Shown here: piece by piece, positions 57,223 to 64,000 of the stretch
How the letters are laid out: every line of letters starts with the position of its first letter
How positions within the stretch are numbered: position 1 is the stretch's first letter
Assembly (NCBI RefSeq): GCF_032248695.1
Contig: NZ_JAVHXC010000007.1
Location: forward strand, 179,836-243,835
DNA: 64,000 nt
Origin: Dietzia sp032248695
Lineage (GTDB): Bacteria; Actinomycetota; Actinomycetes; Mycobacteriales; Mycobacteriaceae
Direction of reading: 5' to 3'
Notes under the pieces: model-generated
Told to the model about the DNA's origin: nothing
What the model saw: the letters and a program-made list of their open reading frames with translations, nothing else
Database searches by the model: none
Translations under genes and position numbers: made by a program

Positions 57223-57775
57223 CGCCGCCGCCACACGGCCGGGAATCGAGCCCGAGGGGCCGATCCTGTACTCCGAGGACGGCTGGAGCTGGGCGTGGAT
57301 CCTCGCCGCCCCGGTGTTCTGCGCGGCCGCCGCGGTGTTCGAGCTGGTCACCGGCGCCCCCGTCCACTGGCTGATGCTCACCGTCTGCGCGATCGCCTCG
57401 GCCCTGTGCCACGGCGTGATGATCGCGGCCACCCGCGTCCACGGCCGCGTCCGGCTCACCCCGCACCTGTACATCCAGGGCACCGAGGAACTCGAACTGG
57501 GCCGGATCGACGCGGTGTTGCCGCTGCCGACCGGCGGCGAGCCCGAGGCGTCCTGGGAGACGGCCCGCACGCTCGGCGAATTGCGGGACGTCCCGCGCCG
57601 CCGCGGGGCGGTGGGCCTGCGCCTGGACTCCGGCGCCGAGGTCCGCGCGTGGGCCCGCGATCGCGCCGCCCTGCACGCCGCGCTCTCCGGCGCCGTCGCG
57701 GCGACCGCCGGAGGCGCGGAGCGCGAGGGGCCGGGGCCCGCCCCCGAGCGCCCCGGCGAGTCGGACCCCGCGTGA
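57203..57775 (+). CDS. Membrane protein of unknown function
   Basis: A 190-residue protein with two adjacent hydrophobic segments (about 30-50 and 53-75, including WILAAPVFCAAAAVFELVTG) followed by a soluble domain with LTPHLYIQGTEELELGRIDA and a Pro/Glu-rich tail. GTG 57203 overlaps the preceding stop by 20 bases; no better in-frame start was found. Its layout recalls DUF3093-type actinobacterial proteins, but I am unsure. Its stop overlaps the next start. Confidence 0.65.
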   Translation: MRVPASDAAATRPGIEPEGPILYSEDGWSWAWILAAPVFCAAAAVFELVTGAPVHWLMLTVCAIASALCHGVMIAATRVHGRVRLTPHLYIQGTEELELGRIDAVLPLPTGGEPEASWETARTLGELRDVPRRRGAVGLRLDSGAEVRAWARDRAALHAALSGAVAATAGGAEREGPGPAPERPGESDPA

Positions 57776-58014
57776 GCTCCCGCCGACTCGCGGTGGCCGC
57801 CGTCGTCACCGCCGCCCTCGCCGTCCTGTTGTGGTGGCTGTCCCGGGACGTGGTGACCGTGCTCCCGCCGGTGGTAGACCCGCTTGTCGAGGGCACGATC
57901 GAGCGGGTCCGGACCGATACCAGGCTGCTGCTCGGCGCCACCGCGTCCGCGGGACTGGCCATGGTGCTGACGACCCTGGCGGTCCTCCGTCGCTCCCCCC
58001 GTCACGGGGCGTGA
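57772..58014 (+). CDS. Small two-helix membrane protein
   Basis: An 80-residue protein with hydrophobic segments at about residues 6-23 (LAVAAVVTAALAVLLWWL) and 52-72 (LLLGATASAGLAMVLTTLAV), and a short polar loop between. GTG 57772 overlaps the preceding stop. Last of three coupled membrane-protein genes after hemB. Function unknown. Confidence 0.7.
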   Translation: MSSRRLAVAAVVTAALAVLLWWLSRDVVTVLPPVVDPLVEGTIERVRTDTRLLLGATASAGLAMVLTTLAVLRRSPRHGA

Positions 58015-58176
58015 CATATCCACATCTAGCTGGGGCTTTCCCGGCGTCACGGGTCGGCCGGTAACGATCGTGTGACGGTTGGCCGAGTCCGCACGGGGCA
58101 CCACCGCGTGGCGAGGGTCACGGGCTACATTTGGTGCGGTTCGGACGCATGTGACGCTCGTGAAAACGGGCAGTCG

Positions 58177-60165
58177 ATGCGTCCGATTCGCCGGAGAGAC
58201 ACCTACAGCACATGGAATCGGGGATCGGTGCAGCCGTCTAGCACTTTTGTTGGCACCACGGCGGTCGTCGGGGCGATCGCACTTCTGGGGACCGGGGTGG
58301 CCTCGGCCACCCAGGTCGAATGGCAGGACTGCACCGAGATGCTCGGGATCGAGGCCGAGTACGTGCCCGCCGGCCTCGAGTGCGGAACGGTCGAGGTCCC
58401 CGTGGACTACAACGCACCCGACGCGGCCAAGACCACCGTCGCCCTGACGCGGATCAAGGCGTCCTCCGGGCAGCCCCGCTCCACGGTGTTCGGCAACCCC
58501 GGAGGGCCCGGCAACTACGCGCTGAACTTCTGGAGCCCGGCCCTCGACGGCAGCGGTCCCGAGGGCCTGTACGAGAACCACGACCTCGTGGCCGTCCAGC
58601 CGCGCGGGCTCTACGGCTCCAACCCGATGGTCTGCAACGTCGACTTCGTGGGCCCCAACTCCGCCAACGCGCTCCGCGACGCCTGCTACGGCACCGATCC
58701 CGAGTACATGGCCTCCATGACCACCGAGAACGCCGCCCGCGACATGAACGCCGTCCGCGAGGCCCTCGAGCTGGCCGAGATCGACTACGTGGGCGTGTCC
58801 TACGGCACGGCGATCGGCACCGACTTCGCGACCCTGTTCCCCGAGCACACCGGGCGCATGGTGCTGGACTCCAACACGCACCCCGACTGGCGGTGGTCCA
58901 AGCAGGCAGAGCAGGGCGCGCTGGCCCAGGAGAAGCGGGTCAACGACATCTTCGCCTGGATCGCCGAGCGCGACGACTACTACGGCCTCGGCGACACCCC
59001 GCTGAAGGTGTTCCACTCCTGGAAGTGGGTCACCGACCAGGAGGTGGGCGGACCCGCCAACCTCACCCCGCCGCCGGCCGAGGCCCGCGACCTGCCCGTC
59101 GAACTCCGCGGCACCCCCGTCGAGAACGCCGCGCTGGACGTCATCAACGGCACCGCCCCCGCCAGGGCGCGCGTGGAGGGCTTCGCCCGCGCCGCCGCAC
59201 TGCAGGGCCTGACGAACAACGCCACCACCGGGCTCTACGACGCGACCGTCGGCGCCACCTACTCCGAGCAGGCCTGGCCGATGCTCGCCCACATCCTCAA
59301 GTACTACAACGACGGTGGCACCATCGCCCGCGTCGACTACGAGACCGTCGGTCTGATGCTCGCCGCGCAGGAGAACCGCTCTCCCGTTTACCGCACCGAT
59401 ATCGAGATGAACTCGATCATCACGTGCAACGAGACCGCCGACCCGTCCAGCCAGCTCGGCGTCATGTCGGCCAAGGTGGACAAGTTCACCGGCGGCAACC
59501 GACTCGCCACCCGGGCCGCGGTCGAGGCCGCCGGGGACGACTGCGTGGGCTGGGAGCCGGTCGCGCGGACCATCAGCCCCAACGGGGACGCGCTCGACGA
59601 GAAGCCGCTGGTCCTGCACTCCGAGGACGACGCGATCACCCCGATCGCCGGCGCGCACCGCGTCGTGGAGGCGCTCGGCGGCACCCTGGTCACCGTCGGC
59701 GGCGGCGATCACGGCAACTTCCGGACGGGCAACGCGGCCGTCGACAAGCTGGTGATGGACTTCCTCCGCACCGGCGACGCGACCCCCGGACACGTCGAGG
59801 GCAAGCCGTCGCCCGAGCCGCTGCCCCGGTGGGGCGAGGCCGAGCGGATCGCGGCGGCCCAGCAGGGCATGTCCGCGCCCGTGGCCGGCGCCGACGACTG
59901 GTACGGAACCCACCGCGACACCGGCGCAGGCGGCGTGAACGCCTCCGGTCTCGGGTCCGCCGGCGTCCCGGCGACCGGCTCGCTCGGCGCTCCCGCCCCC
60001 GCGCCCGCCGCAGCGCCGGCTCCGGCGCCGCTGCCCACCCCGGAGCAGCTGCACCAGCAGGCCGAGAAGGCGCTGCAGGACTTCGCCGGGCAGGTCGACG
60101 CCGCCGCCAAGTCGCTGTTCGCGCCCTTCGCACCCCCGGCCCCGCCGGCGCAGCCGCAGGTCTGA
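58177..60165 (+). CDS. Secreted alpha/beta hydrolase (tripeptidyl aminopeptidase/SlpD-like)
   Basis: A 662-residue exported hydrolase. An Arg-rich N-terminus (MRPIRRRDTYSTWNRG) and hydrophobic stretch (VVGAIALLGTGVASA) form a signal peptide of about 44 residues, possibly Tat-like. The catalytic domain has the GNPGGPGN oxyanion loop, GVSYGTAIGTDF with the nucleophile serine, HSEDDAITPI and GGGDHGNF. A Pro/Ala linker and a short helical tail (about residues 560-662) end it. Substrate is probably peptide or ester; unknown. TACATT near 58125 may be the -10; ATG 58177 lacks a clear ribosome site. Confidence 0.82.
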   Translation: MRPIRRRDTYSTWNRGSVQPSSTFVGTTAVVGAIALLGTGVASATQVEWQDCTEMLGIEAEYVPAGLECGTVEVPVDYNAPDAAKTTVALTRIKASSGQPRSTVFGNPGGPGNYALNFWSPALDGSGPEGLYENHDLVAVQPRGLYGSNPMVCNVDFVGPNSANALRDACYGTDPEYMASMTTENAARDMNAVREALELAEIDYVGVSYGTAIGTDFATLFPEHTGRMVLDSNTHPDWRWSKQAEQGALAQEKRVNDIFAWIAERDDYYGLGDTPLKVFHSWKWVTDQEVGGPANLTPPPAEARDLPVELRGTPVENAALDVINGTAPARARVEGFARAAALQGLTNNATTGLYDATVGATYSEQAWPMLAHILKYYNDGGTIARVDYETVGLMLAAQENRSPVYRTDIEMNSIITCNETADPSSQLGVMSAKVDKFTGGNRLATRAAVEAAGDDCVGWEPVARTISPNGDALDEKPLVLHSEDDAITPIAGAHRVVEALGGTLVTVGGGDHGNFRTGNAAVDKLVMDFLRTGDATPGHVEGKPSPEPLPRWGEAERIAAAQQGMSAPVAGADDWYGTHRDTGAGGVNASGLGSAGVPATGSLGAPAPAPAAAPAPAPLPTPEQLHQQAEKALQDFAGQVDAAAKSLFAPFAPPAPPAQPQV

Positions 60166-60210
60166 CACCACGAGGGGGTACTCGCGGCCGGACTTTGAGA
60201 CACTGGGGGA

Positions 60211-61560
60211 GTGACGTCTGCGAGTGATGCCTTCCCGACCCCGTCCGGCATGTCCGGTACCGCCCGATCGGCCGAGCTCTTCGCCGAAGCGCGCGAGCTG
60301 ATCCCCGGGGGTGTCAACTCCCCGGTGCGCGCCTTCAACTCCGTCGGCGGAACCCCGCGCTTCATCCGCGAAGCGCGGGGTTCTCGCATGACGGACGTCG
60401 ACGGCAACACCTACATCGACCTCGTCTGCTCGTGGGGCCCGATGATCCACGGGCACGCCCACCCGGAGATCGTCGAAGCCGTGCGCGACGCCGCCACCCG
60501 TGGCCTGAGCTTCGGCACCCCCACCGAGGGAGAGGTCGACCTGGCGCGCGAGATCATCTCCCGCACGTCCGTGGAGGAGGTGCGCCTCGTCAACTCCGGC
60601 ACCGAGGCCACCATGAGCGCCGTGCGCCTGGCCCGAGGGTTCACCGGCCGGCCGAAGGTCATCAAGTTCTCCGGCTGCTACCACGGCCACGTCGACGCCC
60701 TCCTCGCCGACGCCGGCTCCGGCCTGGCCACGTTCGCCCTTCCGGACTCGCCCGGCGTGACAGGCGCGACCGCCCACGACACGATCGTGCTGCCGTTCAA
60801 CGACATCGAGGCCGTCCGCCTGGCGTTCGCCAACCACGGCGGCGAGATCGCGTGCGTCATCACGGAGGCCGCCGCCGGCAACATGGGCACCGTCCCACCG
60901 CTGCCCGGCTTCAACGAGGAACTGCGCACCCTGTGCTCCGACAACGGCGCGCTGCTGGTGATGGACGAGGTCATGACCGGCTTCCGCGCCGGTGACCGCG
61001 GCTGGTGGGGCATCGAGGGCGTCGCCGGCGACCTCACCACCTTCGGCAAGGTCATGTCCGGTGGCCTTCCCGCCGCCGCGTTCGGCGGACGAGCAGACGT
61101 CATGGCCGCCCTCGCGCCGGCCGGCCCCGTCTACCAGGCGGGCACCCTGTCCGGGAACCCCGTCGCCGTAGCCGCGGGCCTGGCCTCCCTGCGCCTGGCC
61201 GACCACTCCTGCTACTACACCCTGCAGACCAACGCCGACCGGCTCGAGGCCCTCATCGGCAACGCTCTGCACGCCGCCGGCGTCGCCCACACCATCCAGC
61301 GGGCGGGCACCATGTTCAGCGTCTTCTTCACCGAGGACCAGGTCACCGACTACGCCGGCGCCAAGGCCGCCGAGACGTTCCGGTACGCGCCCTTCTTCAA
61401 CACCCTGCTGGACCGGGGCATCTACGCCCCGCCGAGCGCGTTCGAGACCTGGTTCGTCTCCACCGCCCTCACCGACGACGACTTCCAGCACATCGCCGAC
61501 GCCCTTCCCGTCGCCGCCGAGGCGGCCGCCGCCGCGACCGCGCCCGAGGACGGCCGATGA
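60211..61560 (+). CDS. hemL: Glutamate-1-semialdehyde 2,1-aminomutase
   Basis: A 449-residue PLP enzyme converting glutamate-1-semialdehyde to 5-aminolevulinate. ELIPGGVNSPVRAFNSVGG, VNSGTEATMSAVRLARG, LLVMDEVMTGFRAG and the PLP lysine in TTFGKVMSGGLPAAAFGG are clear. GACACT lies six bases before GTG 60211. With hemA, hemC, hemD and hemB it completes early haem synthesis in this window. Its stop overlaps the phosphatase start (ATGA). Confidence 0.96.
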   Translation: MTSASDAFPTPSGMSGTARSAELFAEARELIPGGVNSPVRAFNSVGGTPRFIREARGSRMTDVDGNTYIDLVCSWGPMIHGHAHPEIVEAVRDAATRGLSFGTPTEGEVDLAREIISRTSVEEVRLVNSGTEATMSAVRLARGFTGRPKVIKFSGCYHGHVDALLADAGSGLATFALPDSPGVTGATAHDTIVLPFNDIEAVRLAFANHGGEIACVITEAAAGNMGTVPPLPGFNEELRTLCSDNGALLVMDEVMTGFRAGDRGWWGIEGVAGDLTTFGKVMSGGLPAAAFGGRADVMAALAPAGPVYQAGTLSGNPVAVAAGLASLRLADHSCYYTLQTNADRLEALIGNALHAAGVAHTIQRAGTMFSVFFTEDQVTDYAGAKAAETFRYAPFFNTLLDRGIYAPPSAFETWFVSTALTDDDFQHIADALPVAAEAAAAATAPEDGR

Positions 61561-62465
61561 GTCGCACCGGCCGCGGCCTCCGGGGGCGCCTCGCCGTCCC
61601 GGCGACGGGCCCCACGTCATTGCCGATCCCCCTGCGCGGAGACCATCCCGCCCCCGCCGCGGCGCCGCCGTCGCTGGGCGGGTCCGTGGCCACCGCGGCC
61701 CCCGCGGGAGCCCCCGTCGAGACCCAGCCCGAGGGGTCCGCGTCCTATGGCGCCGAGCCGGGGACGATCGCCGCTCCTGGGGAGCCGACCTCGTCGTCGT
61801 CGACCCCCCGGGACACCTCGGCCCGCGCCGGTGAGACGCAGACCATCGTCCACCTCGTCCGGCACGGCGAGGTCCACAACCCCGAGGGTGTCCTCTACGG
61901 ACGCCTGCCCGGGTTCCGGCTGTCGGAGCTGGGACGCAGCCAGGCCGAGACCGTCGGTCGCGTGCTCGGGCAGGGGCACGACATCGTGTCGATCGTCGCC
62001 TCCCCGCTGCAACGCGCCCAGGAGACGGCCGCCCCGCTGGCCGAGACGCTGGGGCTGCCGGTGGGGATCGACGCCGACATCATCGAGGCGGAGAACCGTT
62101 TCGAGGGACGCAAGGTCGGCGGACCCGGCGGAGCGCTGCGTGATCCGCAGTACTGGCCGATCCTCGTCAACCCGCTGCGGCCGTCGTGGGGTGAGCCGTA
62201 CCTGCAGATCGCGCACCGCATGATCGGCGCCGTGTACTCCACCCTCGACGCCGCCCGCGGACACGAGGCCGTCCTGGTGAGCCACCAGCTGCCGGTCTAC
62301 ACCACGCGACGCTTCCTCGAGGGCCGGCGACTGTGGCACGACCCGCGCTCGCGGCAGTGCTCGCTGGCCTCGATCACCTCCCTGGTGTTCGAGGGGACCA
62401 CGCTGCGCGACATCGTCTATTCGGAACCGGCGGGCGCCTCCGACCCGTCCCAGACTGGAGCATGA
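61557..62465 (+). CDS. Histidine phosphatase superfamily protein (Rv0525-like)
   Basis: A 302-residue protein: about 95 low-complexity residues, then a phosphoglycerate-mutase-like domain with the phosphohistidine motif IVHLVRHGEVHNPEGVLYGR, IVASPLQRAQETAAPLAE and the second histidine in VLVSHQLPVYTTRR. Rv0525 has the same position between hemL and the thioredoxin gene. The TSSSST stretch in the linker contains the recurrent GTC-rich DNA motif described in the findings. Substrate unknown. Coupled to hemL by ATGA overlap. Confidence 0.88.
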   Translation: MSRTGRGLRGRLAVPATGPTSLPIPLRGDHPAPAAAPPSLGGSVATAAPAGAPVETQPEGSASYGAEPGTIAAPGEPTSSSSTPRDTSARAGETQTIVHLVRHGEVHNPEGVLYGRLPGFRLSELGRSQAETVGRVLGQGHDIVSIVASPLQRAQETAAPLAETLGLPVGIDADIIEAENRFEGRKVGGPGGALRDPQYWPILVNPLRPSWGEPYLQIAHRMIGAVYSTLDAARGHEAVLVSHQLPVYTTRRFLEGRRLWHDPRSRQCSLASITSLVFEGTTLRDIVYSEPAGASDPSQTGA

Positions 62466-62468
62466 TCC

Positions 62469-63077
62469 ATGCGTAAGACCAAGGCCGCGCTGGGCGCGTT
62501 GCTGCTCACCGGCGCGCTCGTCTCCGGGTGCGCGACCGGCGACGACGCCGTGGTGGTGGGACCCGAGACGTTCGAGTTCGTCAGTCCCGACGGTCAGATC
62601 GAGATCCACTACGACCCCCCGGCCGAGCGCAAGCCCGTCGCGACGCTCACGGGGCCGGACCTGCTCGACCCCGACCGCACGCTCACCGTGCAGGAGGACT
62701 TCGCCGGCCAGGTCGTGGTCCTGAACCTGTGGGGCCAGTGGTGCGGCCCGTGCCGCGCCGAGTCCGACGACCTGCAGCGCCTGCAGGAGGAGTACGAGCC
62801 CCGCGGTGCCACCGTGTTCGGCATCAACCTGCGCGACCCCAACCGGCAGAAGCCCGTCGACTTCGTGCAGGACAACGGCATCACGTACCCCTCGATCTGG
62901 GACCCGAGCAACGCCGCCGTCGCGGCCCTGCGCGGATTCCCGACGTCCGTGGTGCCGGCGACGATCATCCTCGACAAGCAGCACCGGGTGGCGGCCGTGT
63001 ACCTGGCCGAGATCACCGATGAGCAGCTGAGCACCACCGTCGAGTCGTTGCTCGCCGAGGAGGTCGAGCAAGTGTGA
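62469..63077 (+). CDS. ResA-like thioredoxin lipoprotein
   Basis: A 202-residue extracytoplasmic thioredoxin. The signal peptide ends in the lipobox LVSGC; the active site is LWGQWCGPCRAESDDL and the cis-proline region SVVPATIILDKQ. Such proteins reduce apocytochrome c for haem attachment, fed with electrons by CcdA, the next gene. It starts three bases after the phosphatase stop, and its own stop overlaps the ccdA start (GTGA). Confidence 0.93.
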   Translation: MRKTKAALGALLLTGALVSGCATGDDAVVVGPETFEFVSPDGQIEIHYDPPAERKPVATLTGPDLLDPDRTLTVQEDFAGQVVVLNLWGQWCGPCRAESDDLQRLQEEYEPRGATVFGINLRDPNRQKPVDFVQDNGITYPSIWDPSNAAVAALRGFPTSVVPATIILDKQHRVAAVYLAEITDEQLSTTVESLLAEEVEQV

Positions 63078-63934
63078 CCCCCGAGGTGATCCTGCTCGCG
63101 CAGAGCGTGGGGGAGACGTTCCAGCAGACCGTGGCCAGCGGCCCGATCCTGCTGGCCCTGGGCGCGTGCCTGCTGGCCGGGCTCGTGTCCTTCGCCTCGC
63201 CCTGCGTGATCCCCCTGGTGCCCGGCTACCTGGCGTACCTGGCCAGCGTCGTGGGCGCCGAGCGCCCGCCGGTCACTGCCGCCGCGGCCGAGAAGCAGCG
63301 CGCGGCGACGGCGACCCTCACCGTGGAGGAGCGGCGCACCCGCCGCGCCTCCCGCGCACGCGTGGTGGGGGCGTCCCTGCTCTTCGTGGGCGGCTTCACC
63401 GTGGTGTTCGTCCTGCTCAGCGCGATGGTGCTGGGGACCGTTCAGTACCTCGCGCCCCAGCAGGAACTGCTGCAGCGGCTCGGTGGCGTCGTGACGATCA
63501 TCATGGGCCTGGTCTTCATCGGCCTGGTGCCCACCCTCCAGCGCGACACGCGCATGCAGCCCAAGGCCCTGTCGACCTGGCTGGGCGCCCCGATGCTCGG
63601 GGCCGTGTTCGCACTCGGCTGGACCCCGTGCCTGGGCCCGACCCTGGCCGCCGCGCTGTCGGTGGCCGCCGGCACCGGCGTCGATGCGGCCCGCGGCGTC
63701 CTGCTGATCGTGGCGTACTGCTTCGGCCTCGGACTGCCGTTCGTCGTGGTCGCGTTCGGGTCCACCTGGGCGATGCGGACCGTCGGGTGGCTGCAGAAGC
63801 ACACCCGGGCCATCCAGGTGTTCGGTGGCGTCATGCTCATCGTGGTGGGCCTGCTGCTGCTGTCCGGCGGGTGGGCGCTGTTCATCGACTGGCTGCGCGA
63901 CTTCGCCATCTCGGACACCACCCTGCCCATCTGA
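63074..63934 (+). CDS. ccdA: Cytochrome c biogenesis thiol-disulphide transporter CcdA
   Basis: A 286-residue membrane protein of the CcdA/DsbD-beta family. Six hydrophobic segments carry the two redox cysteines in SFASPCVIPLVPGYLAYLA and GWTPCLGPTLAAAL. An extended charged loop follows the first segment pair. It passes reducing power across the membrane to the ResA-like protein. It matches Rv0527 in place. A ResB homologue is expected just beyond the window. Confidence 0.93.
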   Translation: MTPEVILLAQSVGETFQQTVASGPILLALGACLLAGLVSFASPCVIPLVPGYLAYLASVVGAERPPVTAAAAEKQRAATATLTVEERRTRRASRARVVGASLLFVGGFTVVFVLLSAMVLGTVQYLAPQQELLQRLGGVVTIIMGLVFIGLVPTLQRDTRMQPKALSTWLGAPMLGAVFALGWTPCLGPTLAAALSVAAGTGVDAARGVLLIVAYCFGLGLPFVVVAFGSTWAMRTVGWLQKHTRAIQVFGGVMLIVVGLLLLSGGWALFIDWLRDFAISDTTLPI

Positions 63935-64000
63935 TCCAGCGCGCCCCCACGCCCGCCTCCGCGGGGTCATGCTGCGGCCTCGGCGCCGTGCAGGTGTTGC

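Noticed and set aside
56566..61620. A 1684-codon open frame on the minus strand
   Set aside because: It is antisense to hemB, the membrane genes, the hydrolase and hemL, all with clear motifs, and its composition is the mirror image expected in GC-rich DNA.

Overview
The window is very GC-rich, gene-dense DNA from an actinobacterium of the order Mycobacteriales. Mycothiol synthesis (mshA, plus a mycothiol-type DinB-fold enzyme), SenX3-RegX3, an HbhA-like adhesin, RamB next to isocitrate lyase, bS22 and a CobA-HemD fusion all point there. The backbone gene order follows the Mycobacterium tuberculosis segment Rv0465c to about Rv0527 as I remember it. Codon use, spacers and inserted genes are not mycobacterial; Dietzia or a close relative is my best guess, unproven. 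One ambiguous base (35417) shows this is a draft assembly.

Layout. 1-7.1 kb: ramB (cut by the window edge), aceA, fadB2, a full-length MetE homologue lacking its zinc ligands, a small membrane protein and a DUF445 protein. 7.1-16.4 kb: XRE regulator, HbhA-like protein, DUF2516, MerR regulator, purU, deoC, a quinone-oxidoreductase-like protein, a phosphoesterase, a DUF2993 protein, a DUF2505 protein and murB. 16.6-28 kb is absent from this position in M. tuberculosis: a YidC paralogue, a four-copy 130-bp tandem array with paired variable dinucleotides, an ABC-F gene with a possible leader peptide, a DHFR-like reductase, a ferritin, an SDR, and a five-gene overlapping operon (GH26 lipoprotein, GAF-PP2C phosphatase, BcsA-like synthase, STAS protein, HATPase kinase) that looks like polysaccharide synthesis under partner switching. 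28-46 kb returns to backbone: hydrolase, mshA, YbjN-like protein, acyl-CoA synthetase, gpm1, senX3-regX3, Rv0495c-like protein, ppx, Rv0497-like protein, proC, bldC-like gene, bS22, epimerase, acyltransferase, SerB1-like phosphatase and a glutaredoxin-like protein. 46-64 kb holds the haem genes (small ORF, hemA, hemC, cobA-hemD, hemB, hemL), interrupted after hemD by a minus-strand exported trio (51.3-54.2 kb) and a MarR/DinB divergent pair, then three small membrane proteins, a secreted alpha/beta hydrolase, hemL, a histidine phosphatase, a ResA-like thioredoxin and CcdA. The last 66 bases carry no recognisable gene; a ResB-like gene would be expected next.

Expression. About twenty genes have a TANNNT or CANNNT box ending 6-8 bases before the start codon and no ribosome binding site, which predicts leaderless transcripts. 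Others sit in overlapping ATGA/GTGA operons or have clear Shine-Dalgarno sites. The strongest leads are the 130-bp array, the zinc-site-less MetE, the partner-switch polysaccharide operon with its unusual synthase insertion, and the exported trio containing a lipase-fold protein without its nucleophile serine. No tRNA, rRNA, insertion sequence, prophage or CRISPR array was seen.
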